Below the pieces are notes generated by a model that saw only the letters and a list, made by a program, of their open reading frames with translations, was not told the DNA's origin and searched no databases. The translations under genes were made by a program, and so were the position numbers. 64,000 nt of DNA from Sequoia sempervirens (taxonomy: Eukaryota > Streptophyta > Pinopsida > Cupressales > Cupressaceae), in the NCBI GenBank assembly GCA_007258455.2, contig VDFB02344241.1:62001-126000 (forward strand). The letters run 5' to 3'. Numbering within the stretch: the first letter of the stretch is position 1; each line of letters starts with the position of its first letter. Shown here piece by piece: positions 1 through 10,735 of the stretch.

Positions 1-125
1 TATTATATTAGTCTTGTTTGTTATACATTTGCGCTTGACCAAGTGTTGCTTGTTAGGGGCATTTAAACCCCTAACACTCCAAGACAATATTTTCAAAGCT
101 TTTGAGGAAGGGTTGATCCCTTCCC

Positions 126-464
126 CTACGTCAACAGGGTTGTAATCTTTGTTTTCCCTTCTGCCTGCCCATCCAAGTTCTGAAGCTCTAAAAAAGACTT
201 TCTACCTCTTTTGCCTGGGGTATCCTTGCCACAGTCTGGCATTTTCCTAGAAGACATTTCCTGATTGAGCCCCATACCAATATTTTCACTGCCTGGGTTT
301 TTGGGATTTATCTCTTCCTGATCATCAACATTTATATTTTCCAACTCCTTTATTTTTTGAATTAAGGCTTGTCGCTCTATTTCCTTCAACTCTTCATCTA
401 AAATTTCATCATCTAATTCCTCTCCCGATTCAACTTTCATATCTCTCACCAGCTGATCCTCCAT
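126..464 (-). pseudogene. C-terminal segment of LINE D ORF1
   Basis: This is an open 112-residue segment on the minus strand that ends at a TAG (126-128). It is acidic and Lys-rich (DDEILDEELKEIERQ), consistent with a disordered or coiled tail of a LINE ORF1 RNA-binding protein. The endonuclease frame of ORF2 is already open across this stop in the -1 frame and has no ATG nearby, so ORF2 may start inside or downstream of the ORF1 tail. The same arrangement is seen in LINE C near 46650. Function is inferred from position only; the segment has no catalytic motif. Confidence 0.6.
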
Positions 465-1018
465 ACCACCCTGGTTAAGTGTGAAGAGCAGGCTATTACT
501 CCATTATGCTACCTCTTGATGGTCCCTTTGATCCACAGAGGCCAAATTCTTGTTTATCTCATTCTGCAAGTTTTCCACCTCGTGGCTCAGTTGTAGTTGG
601 TGCTTGGCTACCATATTTTCTTGTCCATGCAACCTGTCTGTAACTGTGGAGATTCATCCTTTACTGTGAGTGATGGGGGCCGAAAAAGGCCCTATCTCGC
701 TGTTTTCCATCAGAGTGTTGTGCAAAAAGCCCTGGGTCTCCTTTTCATGCATGGGGTATTGTGACATACCATTATTTTGATCTTTTGTATTTTGGGGTTT
801 CGATGCCATGGTTTCGATGCCATCCTCACATCAAACACAATTCCAGATTGATGACTCGTGTTTTTATCACCCTGATTAAGAGTCATCTTCTCCACAGTTT
901 TACTAGGATTATCCTCCCCACGAGGGATATATGTTGCCTTCTCTCTGCTCAATGAGCAGCTTGCAATGTAACTCTTACAGATAATACATTTGCTCCCCGT
1001 GGATTCTACAACAATCTT

Positions 1019-1620
1019 CTAGAACCATGAGCCCTCATCAGTTAGGATTTCCAGATTGTCCAAGTATCTGAAGTTCATATCAAGGTCTACTAGAATCTTG
1101 GCTTTCCCTGATCTACCTAGGTAAAATTCTTCATCATATCCAATCACTTTCCCCAAGGAGTTCCCAATTTTATCTAACACCTCTGTGCTCCAGTACTCAG
1201 GAGGGAGATCAATTAAGGTTATCCAATGTGGATACCGAGTCGGGCAGTGAGTCGTTGGATTGAAATTCGGTTTCCAATTCATTATATAAAAACAAAAACC
1301 TTCAAAGAAAATCGATTCCCCATGCAAAATCTCATTTTTAAACTTTTATCTCTGCACTCAAGAAAGAAGAATCCTCCATCTAGGGTTTTGATGCTTACCC
1401 GATCTACAAAGATGGTTGAAAACCAGTCCAGAATCTGTTGCACTGGAGGATCCTTTCCTATCCATTTAATGAATAGCGCATACTCCTTCAGGTGATCCTT
1501 ACGCGAATGGAGATAAGAGGCAAAGATCGATATTAGTTTACTTCTTCTATCCGGTAGCGAGTAGGGATTACTATTTTGAATGTCACTGATGGTTTTTGGT
1601 GGGATTGTTCTCTACAGTTT
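1019..1620 (-). pseudogene. LINE D ORF1 N-terminal/DUF4283 region, frameshifted
   Basis: Two overlapping frames together give a plant LINE ORF1. The upstream frame (about 1620 to 1290) carries LISIFASYLHSRKDHLKEY and IKWIGKDPPVQQILDWFST. The second frame (1327 to 1019) carries the C-terminal half of DUF4283 with WKPNFNPTTHCPTRYP and LPPEYWSTEVLDKIGNSLG. The frame changes at a G run near 1318. DUF4283 plus a zinc knuckle is the usual ORF1 layout of plant L1-type elements, and the protein is thought to bind the element RNA. Confidence 0.75.
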
Positions 1621-2224
1621 TTGCGGGGGTTTTCTATTGAAAGCGGATCCCCCCCTTTTTTGTGAAGGATGATTTGTCGGCGATCCATACCCTCTCCTCC
1701 CATGCCAATGGTTCTGAGACTCACTGGGGTTCTCCTTTACTAGGCCTGCATTCTCCCTTTGCTGCTCCAAGCTGGATCAATCAGGCCTTTTCTGACTGCT
1801 GGATGCTTTGCTTCTGCACCTCGATCACCCTTGACTGGTTTTGGCCCGGCGATTGAAGATCTCTTCCCAACTGGAATCGCATTTTCCCCGGTTAAGATGA
1901 CCTGGCCACCATTACCACTCTGCCTCTGCCATTGGCTTCTCCTCCAGATTGATTGTCCTGCCAGCCAGCGAGTCTTCGCTTATTATAGAATTGTGAGCAT
2001 TTCCAATCTACGATTTGGTACTCTAATATTTACCATTTGGTGTTATTCTAATTTATATAATAAAATAAAATTATTTAAAATCTGATTAAACATTATTTAC
2101 CAGAAATGGCTTTTGATTACTTGCTTCATGCAACAATCCAAGGATTACCGATGTCCCAGTTATGCTGGGGTATGTCATTTGATTAAGGATATGATAATTC
2201 ACCTTTCAAACCTCTTTAATTATT

Positions 2225-2640
2225 GCCCATTGCACACTTAAGGAGATATAGAAAGATATAAAGAGGTAAAGGGAGAAAGAGCAAAGAATAAAAATGGATG
2301 GATATAGAGAGAGGAGATACAAAGAAAAGAGAGAAAAAAAAGATGGAGAAAGATAACAAATAGAGATGGAGAGAAAGAGGGAGACAAAAGAGATATAGAG
2401 AGACAAGAGAGATAGAGATAGAGATGAGATGAGGAGGTGAGAGATATAGAGATAAATAGGGAGAGAAAGATAGGGGTGGTGAGAGAGAGAGAGAGAGAGA
2501 GAGAATATAAGAGACATAGATAGATATAAAGTACCATAGGGAGAGAGATACAAAGAGAGAAATTGAGAGATAATGAGAAACATAGAGATTGAGAGGGAGA
2601 CATAGATAGAAAGAGTGTCTCTCTCTTTCTCTTCCCATGT
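2225..2640. repeat. GA-rich low-complexity/microsatellite block
   Basis: This is a purine-rich plus strand made of gagaga and gatagaga-like units, with a pure (GA)n core near 2480-2505. It ends in a polypyrimidine stretch (tctctctctttctctt). The apparent long Ser/Leu-rich minus-strand ORFs here are by-products of the CT repeat and are not genes. The homologous block at 49600-49980 has a longer pure (GA)n core of roughly 55 bp. Confidence 0.85.
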
Positions 2641-4074
2641 TTATACATATATCTCCTTATCTCTACCTCTCTTTATATATAACTTCCTACTTACATTATA
2701 AATTTACAAAATTGTCTCATTGACCTAATTATACTAAATATAATTATAATTGAGGTTCATAGTTGTTGACCATTGTATTATTAGTTACTAATTGATTCAA
2801 CATTTATATTATTTTATATACTAGTTCATATTAATTCATTAATAGAAATGACTAATTTTTTGGTAATGTATACTTATTCATAATTAGAAGGTATGTTTGT
2901 AATTAAATGTATGGCATATATGATAGTTGTCAAAGAATGAGGAGGATGAACCCTAGCCATGAAAAATAATCATGATCCTTAATTCAAGAGTGGATCTTGA
3001 TCAAGAAATTAGAGCACAAAGAGTTTACAAATAGATTAAAATCATTTATTCATGGATAGATAGATAGATAGATAGATAGAAATCATTAATAAAATACATA
3101 GAATTTAGGGGAAAACAAATATAGTGATAAATAACTGCATGTCTCGTATAAAGATATCAAATAGCATATTCAATGCAAAGTATTATTTAAGTGCAATAGA
3201 ATATAATATAATACTTTTGTTGGTGTACAAAGGTTCCAAGGATTGGAACTACATGGGGTTACACTTAACTATCAAAATTCCATTATAGTGTTATGTTATT
3301 CAAGGACAAATAAGATACTTAGTCTAGGGGGATGTTGACCCAAGATATTAGTAGTATAAAAGTAGAGATGTAGATTCAAAATCCTTACTAGAATCATTAA
3401 GTAATACCTTGTTGGGTGAATATTTATTCCAATAGAAAACATCTTGAATTAGTTTCCTAACAAGATATACATAGAACAAACAATATTACAAAGATAATAA
3501 ATAAGTAGCCATGAAGGGAAGAAGATTCTTATGCAATTGGAGGAAAACCTCTTTAAAGGAAAGCTAGCTACACTACATTTTTCTTTTGGATTTCAAAACA
3601 AAAACTAATCCAAGGCCCCCACTATCCCATAGCTATCATCCATGAGATGTAAGATGCATTAGTCAAAAGGAACAAATTTATATGGAGACAATCATGCAAG
3701 ATTAATATTTTGTTATGTGCATGATTTGTCTAGGGTTAGGAGAGAAATTATGTTTATAGTAGTTGCACCTTCTCTTCACTAATAACAATTTCCTCTTAAG
3801 ATCATTGAGTAGTATTTTCTCCCCTTTTTTATTCTTCTCCAATCACATCCTTGAAATTGGAATGAAAAAATATATGACTATTAAAGAAGTATATCTATAG
3901 GAAATATATGCCATAATTTGTAATATGAATACCTTATGTTCAATTGTGTTTGTGGCTTTTCAAATTGTTTTTGTTGAAAGAGTTTTCTAATATAGATTTG
4001 TTAGAGGAAGGATAGGTCTGGGTTTTGAAGGTGAAGGAAAAACCAAATTATATAGGAGAGGTTCATAAATAAGC
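2641..4074. other. AT-rich spacer without genes; (GATA)n at 3054-3081
   Basis: I see no coding sequence with family resemblance. A short (GATA)n microsatellite lies at about 3054-3081. The first 250 bp belong to the duplicated segment. The stretch ends at a 100-N gap that hides the 5' end of LINE A. Confidence 0.6.
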
Positions 4075-4174
4075 NNNNNNNNNNNNNNNNNNNNNNNNNN
4101 NNNNNNNNNNNNNNNNNNNNNNNNNNNNNNNNNNNNNNNNNNNNNNNNNNNNNNNNNNNNNNNNNNNNNNNNNN
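4075..4174. other. Assembly gap of 100 N
   Basis: It is exactly 100 N, the conventional placeholder for a gap of unknown size. The 5' UTR and possibly the start codon of LINE A ORF1 fall in it. Confidence 0.99.
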
Positions 4175-4179
4175 TTATT

Positions 4180-5541
4180 TTGCATGCGAATCCTTTTTTC
4201 AGCGAATCTGGATCAGGAATGGGAGAGTCCTCACATCTGTCTGGAGGTTTTAGACCCTCAAAGGTCAATGGGTGCCTTGCTAAGAGCGAGAATAGGCCGA
4301 TTGTTGAGATCCAACCTGAAGCTATTGTGGACGATATCAACTACTTATCAAAGCATGCTCTGATCTGTAAGTTCCTAGGGATTCGGGTATCTTTGTCTTT
4401 TTTGGAATCATGGGCTCGGCGTACCTGGTCTCCCGAGGGGGATATGGATGTTTTGTTGGCAGCCAATGGCTACTTTCAAGTGGTTTTCTCTTGCATGTCG
4501 GATAGGAATAAAGTTTTCGAAGGAGGGCCCTATTTCTACAATCAAGTGGGTCTTTTCATTAAACCTTGGCATGTGGGATTTAACCCTACAGAAGAGCTTC
4601 CGTCGCGGGTCCCAGTTTGGGTGAGATTACCATGGCTTCCTTTAGAATTTTGGAGGGAGGACATTTTTAACTTAGTGGCAAGCCAGCTTGGAAAACCAGT
4701 TGGTCCCTCGAGACAGACTATGGAGAAGAAGGTAATTACCTACGCCCGGGTATGTGTTGAAATTGATTTGAATAAGCCCCTGCCTGATTCTATCAAAATT
4801 TGATTGGGGTCAAGTGCATAGATTCAACAACTTGACTATGAAACGCTGCTGTTTCGCTGTCGCTTTTGCCATGAATATGGGCATTTGCAGAGGGTGTGCC
4901 CCAAATCAAAACCTTCAGAGGATTCAAACATAGGGCCGACAAGGGTTCCTCACGCCCAAGATAAAGGGAAGGCCCCTATGAGGGAGGACAAGGAGGGCTT
5001 TATCCCTGTAAGAGGGCGTAATAAGGGTCGTGGCCAGAAGAGGACCTTTAAGGAAAGACAGACAGATGAGGTTTTCAACAGGTTTGAGGGGTTGGATGAC
5101 TTAGAACAGTTTGATGGAACCATTGCTAATATGTCGGCTAGTCATGAGCTCTTAGAAGCAAAGGAATTAGGTGGGGAGGAGAACAATGTTGTTCAAGCTG
5201 ATCTGCAGGAGAGAGAGCTTGGGGTGCAGATGGTCACAGATACTTCAGTGGGACCTTTGGAGGAGTTGGATTCCAGTGGAGACAAGGAAGTGCAGGAGAT
5301 TTCTGCTCATGCCCGAACCAAGGCTTGCACCAGAAATGTTCGGCAGGAGGAGAGCAAAAGCAAGGGTTCCCCTTCTATTTTGGGTATTCATCAAAAAACC
5401 ATTAGAAAGGATACCCCAGAGAAGTCTCTTAAGGTGGGGAGGAAGAAGGATCAGGAAAAAGTGAAGTTAGTGGGAGAGACTTTAGTGGAGTCTGGTTCTG
5501 TGAGAACCATTGATTCCCACTTCCCTCTTCATCAGAAATGA
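4180..5541 (+). pseudogene. LINE A ORF1 (DUF4283 + CCHC zinc knuckle), two nonsense codons
   Basis: This is the RNA-binding ORF1 protein of a plant LINE. The DUF4283 region spans roughly residues 25-200 (SKHALICKFLGIRVSLSFLE, GGPYFYNQVGLFIKPWHVGF, PVWVRLPWLPLEFW). A TGA at 4801 and a TAG at 4819 follow; LINE B has Leu and Trp at these places. A CCHC knuckle (CRFCHEYGHLQRVC, C-x2-C-x4-H-x4-C) sits at about 4858-4900, then a basic, Gly/Lys-rich tail. The first ATG after the gap is at 4180, but the authentic start may be upstream in the gap, since LINE B begins with MARNAPIGEVKG. The stop overlaps the ORF2 start as ATGA at 5538-5541. Confidence 0.85.
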
Positions 5542-8500
5542 TTGTTCTTTCATGGAATGTAAGGGGGTTGAATAGCATCCCTAGACAAAAGGCTATTCGG
5601 GATCTGATTAAGTCTCATTCGCCTGAGGTGGTTTTTATTCAGGAAACTAAGTTATCTATTGATAGGATGCAGAACACGGCTGCTAAGATTTGGCCTAGAT
5701 GTCTTTGTCAGTGCATTGGCGCCCAAGGATGTTCTGGGGGTTTGGCTCTTTTATGGGATCCTCGCAAGCTGGTTCCACTCTGGTGGGTTTCTATCAAATC
5801 TACTATTTCCTTGGTGGCCACGTGTTGCGTAACGGGTGAGATTCTTCTCTTCACTAATGTTTATGCCCCGATTGATTTTATTGGCAAAACTTTACTTTGG
5901 TCACATATAGGATATGTTCGCTCTCTTGCTCCTCTATTCCCTTGGATTCTGGCAGGAGATTTCAATGCAATTTTAAGTTTGGAAGAGAAGCGGGGAGGTA
6001 TTCCCAAGCTTGATCCCTCTGCTGGCCTTTTTAGAAGTAGTATTGAAAGCTTGAGGGTGGTGGATGTCACCCCTTCCAATGGGTTATTTACATGGAACAA
6101 TAGAAGATGTGGGGTGGAAGCGATAGCGGAAAGATTAGATAGGTTTTTGGTTTCTTGTTTCTGGATGGCAGACAGTTGGATTACTAGTTCAGAGATTTTG
6201 GATTGGAGGGGTTCGGATCACTGGCCAATTCTTTTGACTGCTTCTAAGTTTCAAAAGACAAAGAATCCATCCTTTAAGTTTCAGCTTATGTGGTTGATGG
6301 ATGCTTCTCTCCAGGATTATATCTCTACTTGGTGGACGGAAGGGAAGCCTGCTTATGGTACCGCTATGTTTTCTTTTGTCAAGCAATTGCAGTATGTTAA
6401 GTTTAAGCTGAAAAGGTGGAATAGGGAGTGCTTTGGAAATCTCTTTGGAGCCAAGAGAGAAGCACAGCAGAGGGTGGACAATATTACATGCCAAATCAGA
6501 GAACAGGGGTTGTCTGATGGGCTATTTAGAGAAGAAGCTGTGGCCTTAAAGGATCTGGAGGAGTGGGAGCTACGAGAAGAGATCTATTGGAAACAAAAAG
6601 CTAGAATTGATTGGCTCCAGGAAGGGGATAGAAATACTAAGTTCTTCCACAACACTGTAAAGGACAGAAGGCATAGAAGTGTTCTCAATTCTCTCACGAC
6701 GGCTGAAGGGCTCCTGCTTTCCTCTCATAGGGAGATTGCCTTGGAGGCTGCTAGGTATTTTGGGAATTTGTTCTCAGAAGAGTCAGATCTGGCTAGGGTT
6801 GAGGAGGATTTGGTTCTGGCATGCATACCCTCCTTGGTCACTCCTGAAATGAATGAGGCTCTCCTTAAGCCCATTACTCTATCTGAGATAGAGCTTGTTG
6901 TGTTTGGTATGAAAAAGGGTAAAGCCCCGGGACCAGATGGTTTTCCTATAGAGTTCTTTCAAGCTTTTTGGGAGATTGTCAAGATGGACCTCTTTGATGT
7001 GGTGCAGGAATCCTTTAACAATAAACAGATGCTTAAGGCTTTGAATGCAACTCTCCTGGCTCTCATCCCAAAGAAGGAGGGAGCTAACTCCCTTAATTTC
7101 TTTAGACCTATTTCTTTGTGCAATGTGATGTACAAAATAATTACAAAAGTGATAGCTGAACGGTTAAAGCCATGGCTTAGTGACCTAATCTCTGAGGAGC
7201 AAGGGGGCTTTGTTACAGGACGACAAATTTTGGATGGGGTTATCATAGCGGCTGAAGCTATGCATTCTATGGCCGCCTCTAAAGAAAAAGCTATGTTCAT
7301 TAAGCTGGACATGGCCAAAGCTTATGATAGGGTCAGATGGAGCTTTTTGCAGAAAGTTTTACAAGCCTTTGGTTTTGGATAGGAGTGGATCAGCTGGGTG
7401 ATGAGTTGCATTACTTCACCCTCTTTTGCTGTCCTGATTAATGGGGAACCTTCTGACTTATTTGGTGCAACCAGAGGCCTCAGGCAAGGGGATCCTCTCT
7501 CCCCTTACCTTTTCATCCTGATGGCTGAAGGGTTGGGAAGACTTATTAAGTCCCATGTTAGTCAGGAAGGGGTTCAAGGTTGGAAGTGGGGACATGGCAT
7601 TCCTCCTTCGTCCCACCTCCAATTTGTGGATGACACGTCCTTGATGGGTGTCGCAAGAATTCAGGAGGCAGCCAGTTTCCGAAGAGCTTTGGATATTTAC
7701 GTGAAAGCCTCAGGACAAAAGATTAATGAAGAAAAGTCACAAATCTTCTTCTTCAATACCCCCGCTCCTATTCAAGCTCGAATTGCTCATATCTTGAGGT
7801 TTCAAATTGGAACGCTTCCTTTAGTGTATCTGGGCATCCCTCTCTCAGACCAAAGGCTTTCGAGGGGTGTGTGGCAAGAGATTTTAGATAAGTTATGAAG
7901 TAAAGTGAGTCATTGGACTCACCGTTGGCTCTCAACTGCTGGCAGAATGACTCTTTTGAAGTCTGTGATCCAAGCTCTTCCTATTTACAGGTGTCTTGTG
8001 CAGTCAGCCCCTGCTGGGTTCATTAAGGACTTCGATGCTCTTTCAAGGCAATTTTTATGGACAGGTAATTTGCTTTCCTCAAAATGGAGTTTGGTCAAAT
8101 GGGATTGTGTTTGCAGATCAAAGCAGGATGGTGGTCTTGGTTTGAGGAATACAAGCCTGAACGGTTGGGCTCTTGCTGCTAAGCTATTTTGGAGATGGTG
8201 CATAAGCCAAGATCAAGGATGGGCTAAAATCCTTAATGTTAAGTATCTTGGTGGAGTGAATGGGAAAGATGTACCAAGGTACGACTTGACTGGAAGGGGG
8301 TCCGTGATTTGGGAGACTTTGAAGAAAGGGGCTCAGTTAGTTAAAAATGGTCTTTTCTGGATTTGCAATGGCGGTTCAGATGCTCTGTTTTGGGAGGATT
8401 CTTGGGATGGTTTTCCTCCTATTCTATCTCAATACCCCACCTTCAACCTTTATGTGACAGCTTCCTTGCAGCAGGATGGAGTAAGGTTGAGGACTTTAAG

Positions 8501-9842
8501 GTGTTTTTAAGGGTGGGGCGGGGAGAGGTTGCCAGATGGAAAGAGCCCGTAGACTGGCCTCCTGGGGGATCTGAGGGAGAGCGAGAGACTCTTGCTAGGA
8601 TTCTTGCTGGCAGAGTGTGTAACTCTTTAAGAGGAGCTGATACCCTCGCTTGGGGACCCAATCCAAAAGGAAAGTTCTCTGTTGCCTCAGGGTATCAAGA
8701 GTTGGAAAGACAAAATTTTGACAGGATTGACATATCTTGGTGGAAGCAAGTCTGGAATAAGTCTGCTTGGCCCAAATGCAACTTTTTCTTATGGCTTGTG
8801 GTTCAAAATAAATGTCTTACCTGGGAGAATCTTCAGAAGAGGGGCTTCCATGGGCCTTCTATCTGTACTTTATGTCATCAAAGCGAAGAAACCAGTTCGC
8901 ACCTCTTTTTCCAATGTTCTTTCACCAGGGTTATTTGGCACTGGTGGTGGGAAGCTTGGGAGCATGCTTGTATACATGCTCACTCTTTGGTTGAGTTTTG
9001 GAACAGCCTTGGTAGACCCCCTTCTAAGACTTCTTTTCTGGAGGTGGCTTGGGGTATTGGTCCAGGTTTTATTATATGGCAGGTGTGGTTGGAAAGGAAC
9101 CGTAGGATCTTTCAGGATAAGCCTAAGAGGGTTCAACAGGTGTGGTTGCAATTAATAAATATGCTTCAGGAGACTCTTGCTGCAAAGTGTGATCTCTTGG
9201 AGGATATTGCTCCTGGAGACGTGCGGGTGGTCCAAAAGTTGAATATTCTTTGTGCGGATTCTAGTGGTGCTCTTGGGAAGTTACAACAGAGCAGAAGCAG
9301 GAAAGCTAAAAGGAAGGTTTGTAGGGAGGGAAAGTGGTCCCCCCCCCCCTTTTGGGACTCTCAAGATCAATACAGATGGGTCTTCTAGGGGAAATCCTGG
9401 GCATGCTGGGGTTGGAGGAATTGGCAGGGACAGCTCTGGTAAGGTTATTTTCTTATTCTCTGAATATAAAGGGATTCAAACCAATAATTACATGGAGGCT
9501 CTTGCTGTCCTCATGGATCTTGAAAGAGGTTGTGCTCTAGGATGGAGCAAGATTATTTGCGAGTCGGACTCTCAGGTGGTAGTGGATATGCTAAATTTGC
9601 AACGGGTGGAAGATGTGGATTGGCATCTGGCAGTGGTGGGGAGACAAATTCTTAGGTTGAGCACTTCTTTGGATGTTGTCTCTTTTTGCTATGTTCCTCG
9701 TGAGTGGAATAAGACTGTTGATTGCCTGGCTAAGTGGGCTTCTGATCGTGGAGAGGGATGGAGAATGGGAGATTGGACTCACCTACCTCCGGAATGTGCT
9801 TTGGAACTTGAGACTCTTGTCAAGGAAGATATGGATGGTTAG
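5538..9842 (+). pseudogene. LINE A ORF2: endonuclease, reverse transcriptase, zf-RVT, RNase H; interrupted
   Basis: The polyprotein nicks target DNA, reverse-transcribes the element RNA and carries an RNase H. The endonuclease lies at about 5538-6240 (LSWNVRGLN, FIQETKLS, LAGDFNAI, GSDHWPI; catalytic N, E, D and H present). The RT follows, with KGKAPGPDGFP, FIKLDMAKAYDRV (catalytic Asp codon at 7308), GLRQGDPLSPYLF, LQFVDDTSLMG and LPLVYLGIPL. The zf-RVT is at about 8760-8960 (CTLCHQ...HLFFQC). RNase H at 9340-9800 shows INTDGSSRGNPG, YMEALA, CESDSQ and a final Asp in VDCLAKWA. TAG at 7380 and TGA at 7896 break the frame, a 1-nt loss near 8435 shifts it, and the C11 run at 9339-9349 shifts it again; C10 would restore the frame seen in LINE B. 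Every catalytic motif I can identify is intact, so this is a recently inactivated copy. Confidence 0.92.
9252..9842 (+). pseudogene. RNase H domain segment of LINE A ORF2
   Basis: This is the terminal open segment of ORF2, in the frame entered after the C11 tract. It shows the four acidic positions of a type I RNase H: Asp in TDGSSRGNPG, Glu in NYMEALAV, Asp in CESDSQVV and Asp in the C-terminal KTVDCLAKWAS helix. RNase H at the C-terminus of ORF2 is common in plant L1-clade elements. It ends at a TAG just before the 3' UTR. The ATG at 9252 is incidental, as this is a part of the polyprotein and not a separate gene. Confidence 0.85.
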
Positions 9843-9972
9843 TTGTGCCCCGTTTGGGGGGTTTTTTATGCTGGTGTTGTTTCTTTCTCGGGCTCTTGGC
9901 CCCTACTCTTTGTACTTTGTTGGTTGATTCAATAAATTTTTACCCCTTTTTATTAAAAAAAAATAAAAAAAA

Positions 9973-10735
9973 TTTATAATTATAATTTTTTTTATTTAAT
10001 AATTGTTATTATAGAATATAATATATAATATTATATACAATAATAAAAATACTTATATTAGATATAATGTAATTTATATTTTATCCAATACATACTATTA
10101 TTTTTAGATAAATACATATATGTTATTTTAATTTGTATAAATTAGAAATAATTAATTAATAATTATATATTTTTATTTAGTAATTGTTATTATAGAATAT
10201 AATATATAATATTCTATACAATAATAAAAATACTTATATTATATATAATGTAATTTGTATTTTATCCAATACATACTATATATAATGTAATTTGTATCTT
10301 ATCCAATGCATACTATTATTTTTAGATAAATGCATATATTATATGAATTAGTACATGAATTATAATTAATATATATATATATTAATTATATATTGTATTA
10401 TATTTATATTTTAATTTTATTTGTTTTATATTAAAATATATTAATTGTATAGTTGTATTTAATAATTGTATGATAGAATATAATTTATATATAGTAATAA
10501 AAAATATAAATATATTAATTTTATTTGTTTTATATTAAAATATAGTAATTGTATAATTGTATTTAATAATTGTATTATAGAATATAATTTTATCTAGTAA
10601 TAAAAAATATAAATATAAATATATTATATATTATATTATATTTATAGATTAATTTTATTTGTTTTATATTAAAATATAGTAATAATATATTATATATTGT
10701 GTATATTTTATCTAATTGTTAGATATTAGTATTTT
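9973..10735. repeat. AT-rich minisatellite-like array
   Basis: Two roughly 180-bp units (about 9990-10169 and 10170-10345) share aattgttattatagaata and ttatccaatacatactat. They are followed by three shorter, related units starting near 10412, 10516 and 10650, marked by ttttatttgttttatatt. The array begins directly after the A-tail of LINE A. No coding potential is seen. Confidence 0.7.

Larger units (their letters stand above)
1..1980 (-). mobile_element. LINE copy D, 5' part (ORF1 and first codons of ORF2), cut by the window edge
   Basis: Read on the minus strand, 1290-1620 encodes the N-terminal ORF1 region typical of plant LINEs (SYLHSRKDHLKEYALFIKW, then FVDRVSIKTLDGGFFF). 1019-1327 continues with a DUF4283-type stretch (WKPNFNP, WITLIDLPPEYWS, AKILVDLDMNF), and a CIICKSYIASC cysteine cluster follows. 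126-464 is a charged ORF1 C-terminus rich in E and K. The endonuclease start is visible at about 1-100 as LSWSVRGLN, where the expected Asn of WNV is Ser. A 1-nt deletion in a G run near 1318 shifts the frame inside DUF4283. The remainder of ORF2 lies outside the window. The copy is about 95% like LINE C (46531-49330) by eye. I judge it non-functional. Confidence 0.8.
1..2894. repeat. Direct duplicate of 46531-50232
   Basis: This segment aligns in the same orientation with 46531-50232. The similarity covers the LINE 5' part, about 240 bp of AT-rich sequence upstream of it, the GA-rich block and a further 250 bp ending in acttattcataattag. The second copy then runs into an N gap, so its true right end is unknown. 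It differs by scattered substitutions, a longer (GA)n tract and a 787-bp MITE. Confidence 0.85.
4175..9972 (+). mobile_element. LINE A, plant non-LTR retrotransposon, 5' end in gap, 3' end intact
   Basis: Order on the plus strand is ORF1 (4180-5541), ORF2 (5538-9842), a short 3' UTR with an AATAAA-like signal (gattcaataaatttttaccc) and an A-rich tail at about 9954-9972. ORF2 holds an APE-type endonuclease, reverse transcriptase, zf-RVT and RNase H. The damage is limited: ORF1 stops at 4801 and 4819, ORF2 stops at 7380 and 7896, a 1-nt loss in a C run near 8435, and an expanded C11 run at 9339-9349. The 3' tail motif is shared with LINE B, so both belong to one family. The 5' junction and target-site duplication cannot be seen because of the gap. 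Confidence 0.95.

Noticed and set aside
1533..1724. Minus-strand 63-aa ORF conserved in both LINE copies (also 48846-49037)
   Set aside because: The real ORF1 frame passes through the same bases in another frame and continues into the DUF4283 region; this ORF is a shadow. I also first read a shared frameshift here and dropped it.
2206..2648. Three long overlapping minus-strand ORFs rich in Ser and Leu
   Set aside because: They are translations of a CT-rich low-complexity repeat; all three frames are open for the same reason. The same holds for 49554-49993.
8682..9155. Plus-strand 157-aa ORF overlapping LINE A ORF2
   Set aside because: The zf-RVT reading in the other frame has clear family motifs; this frame has none.
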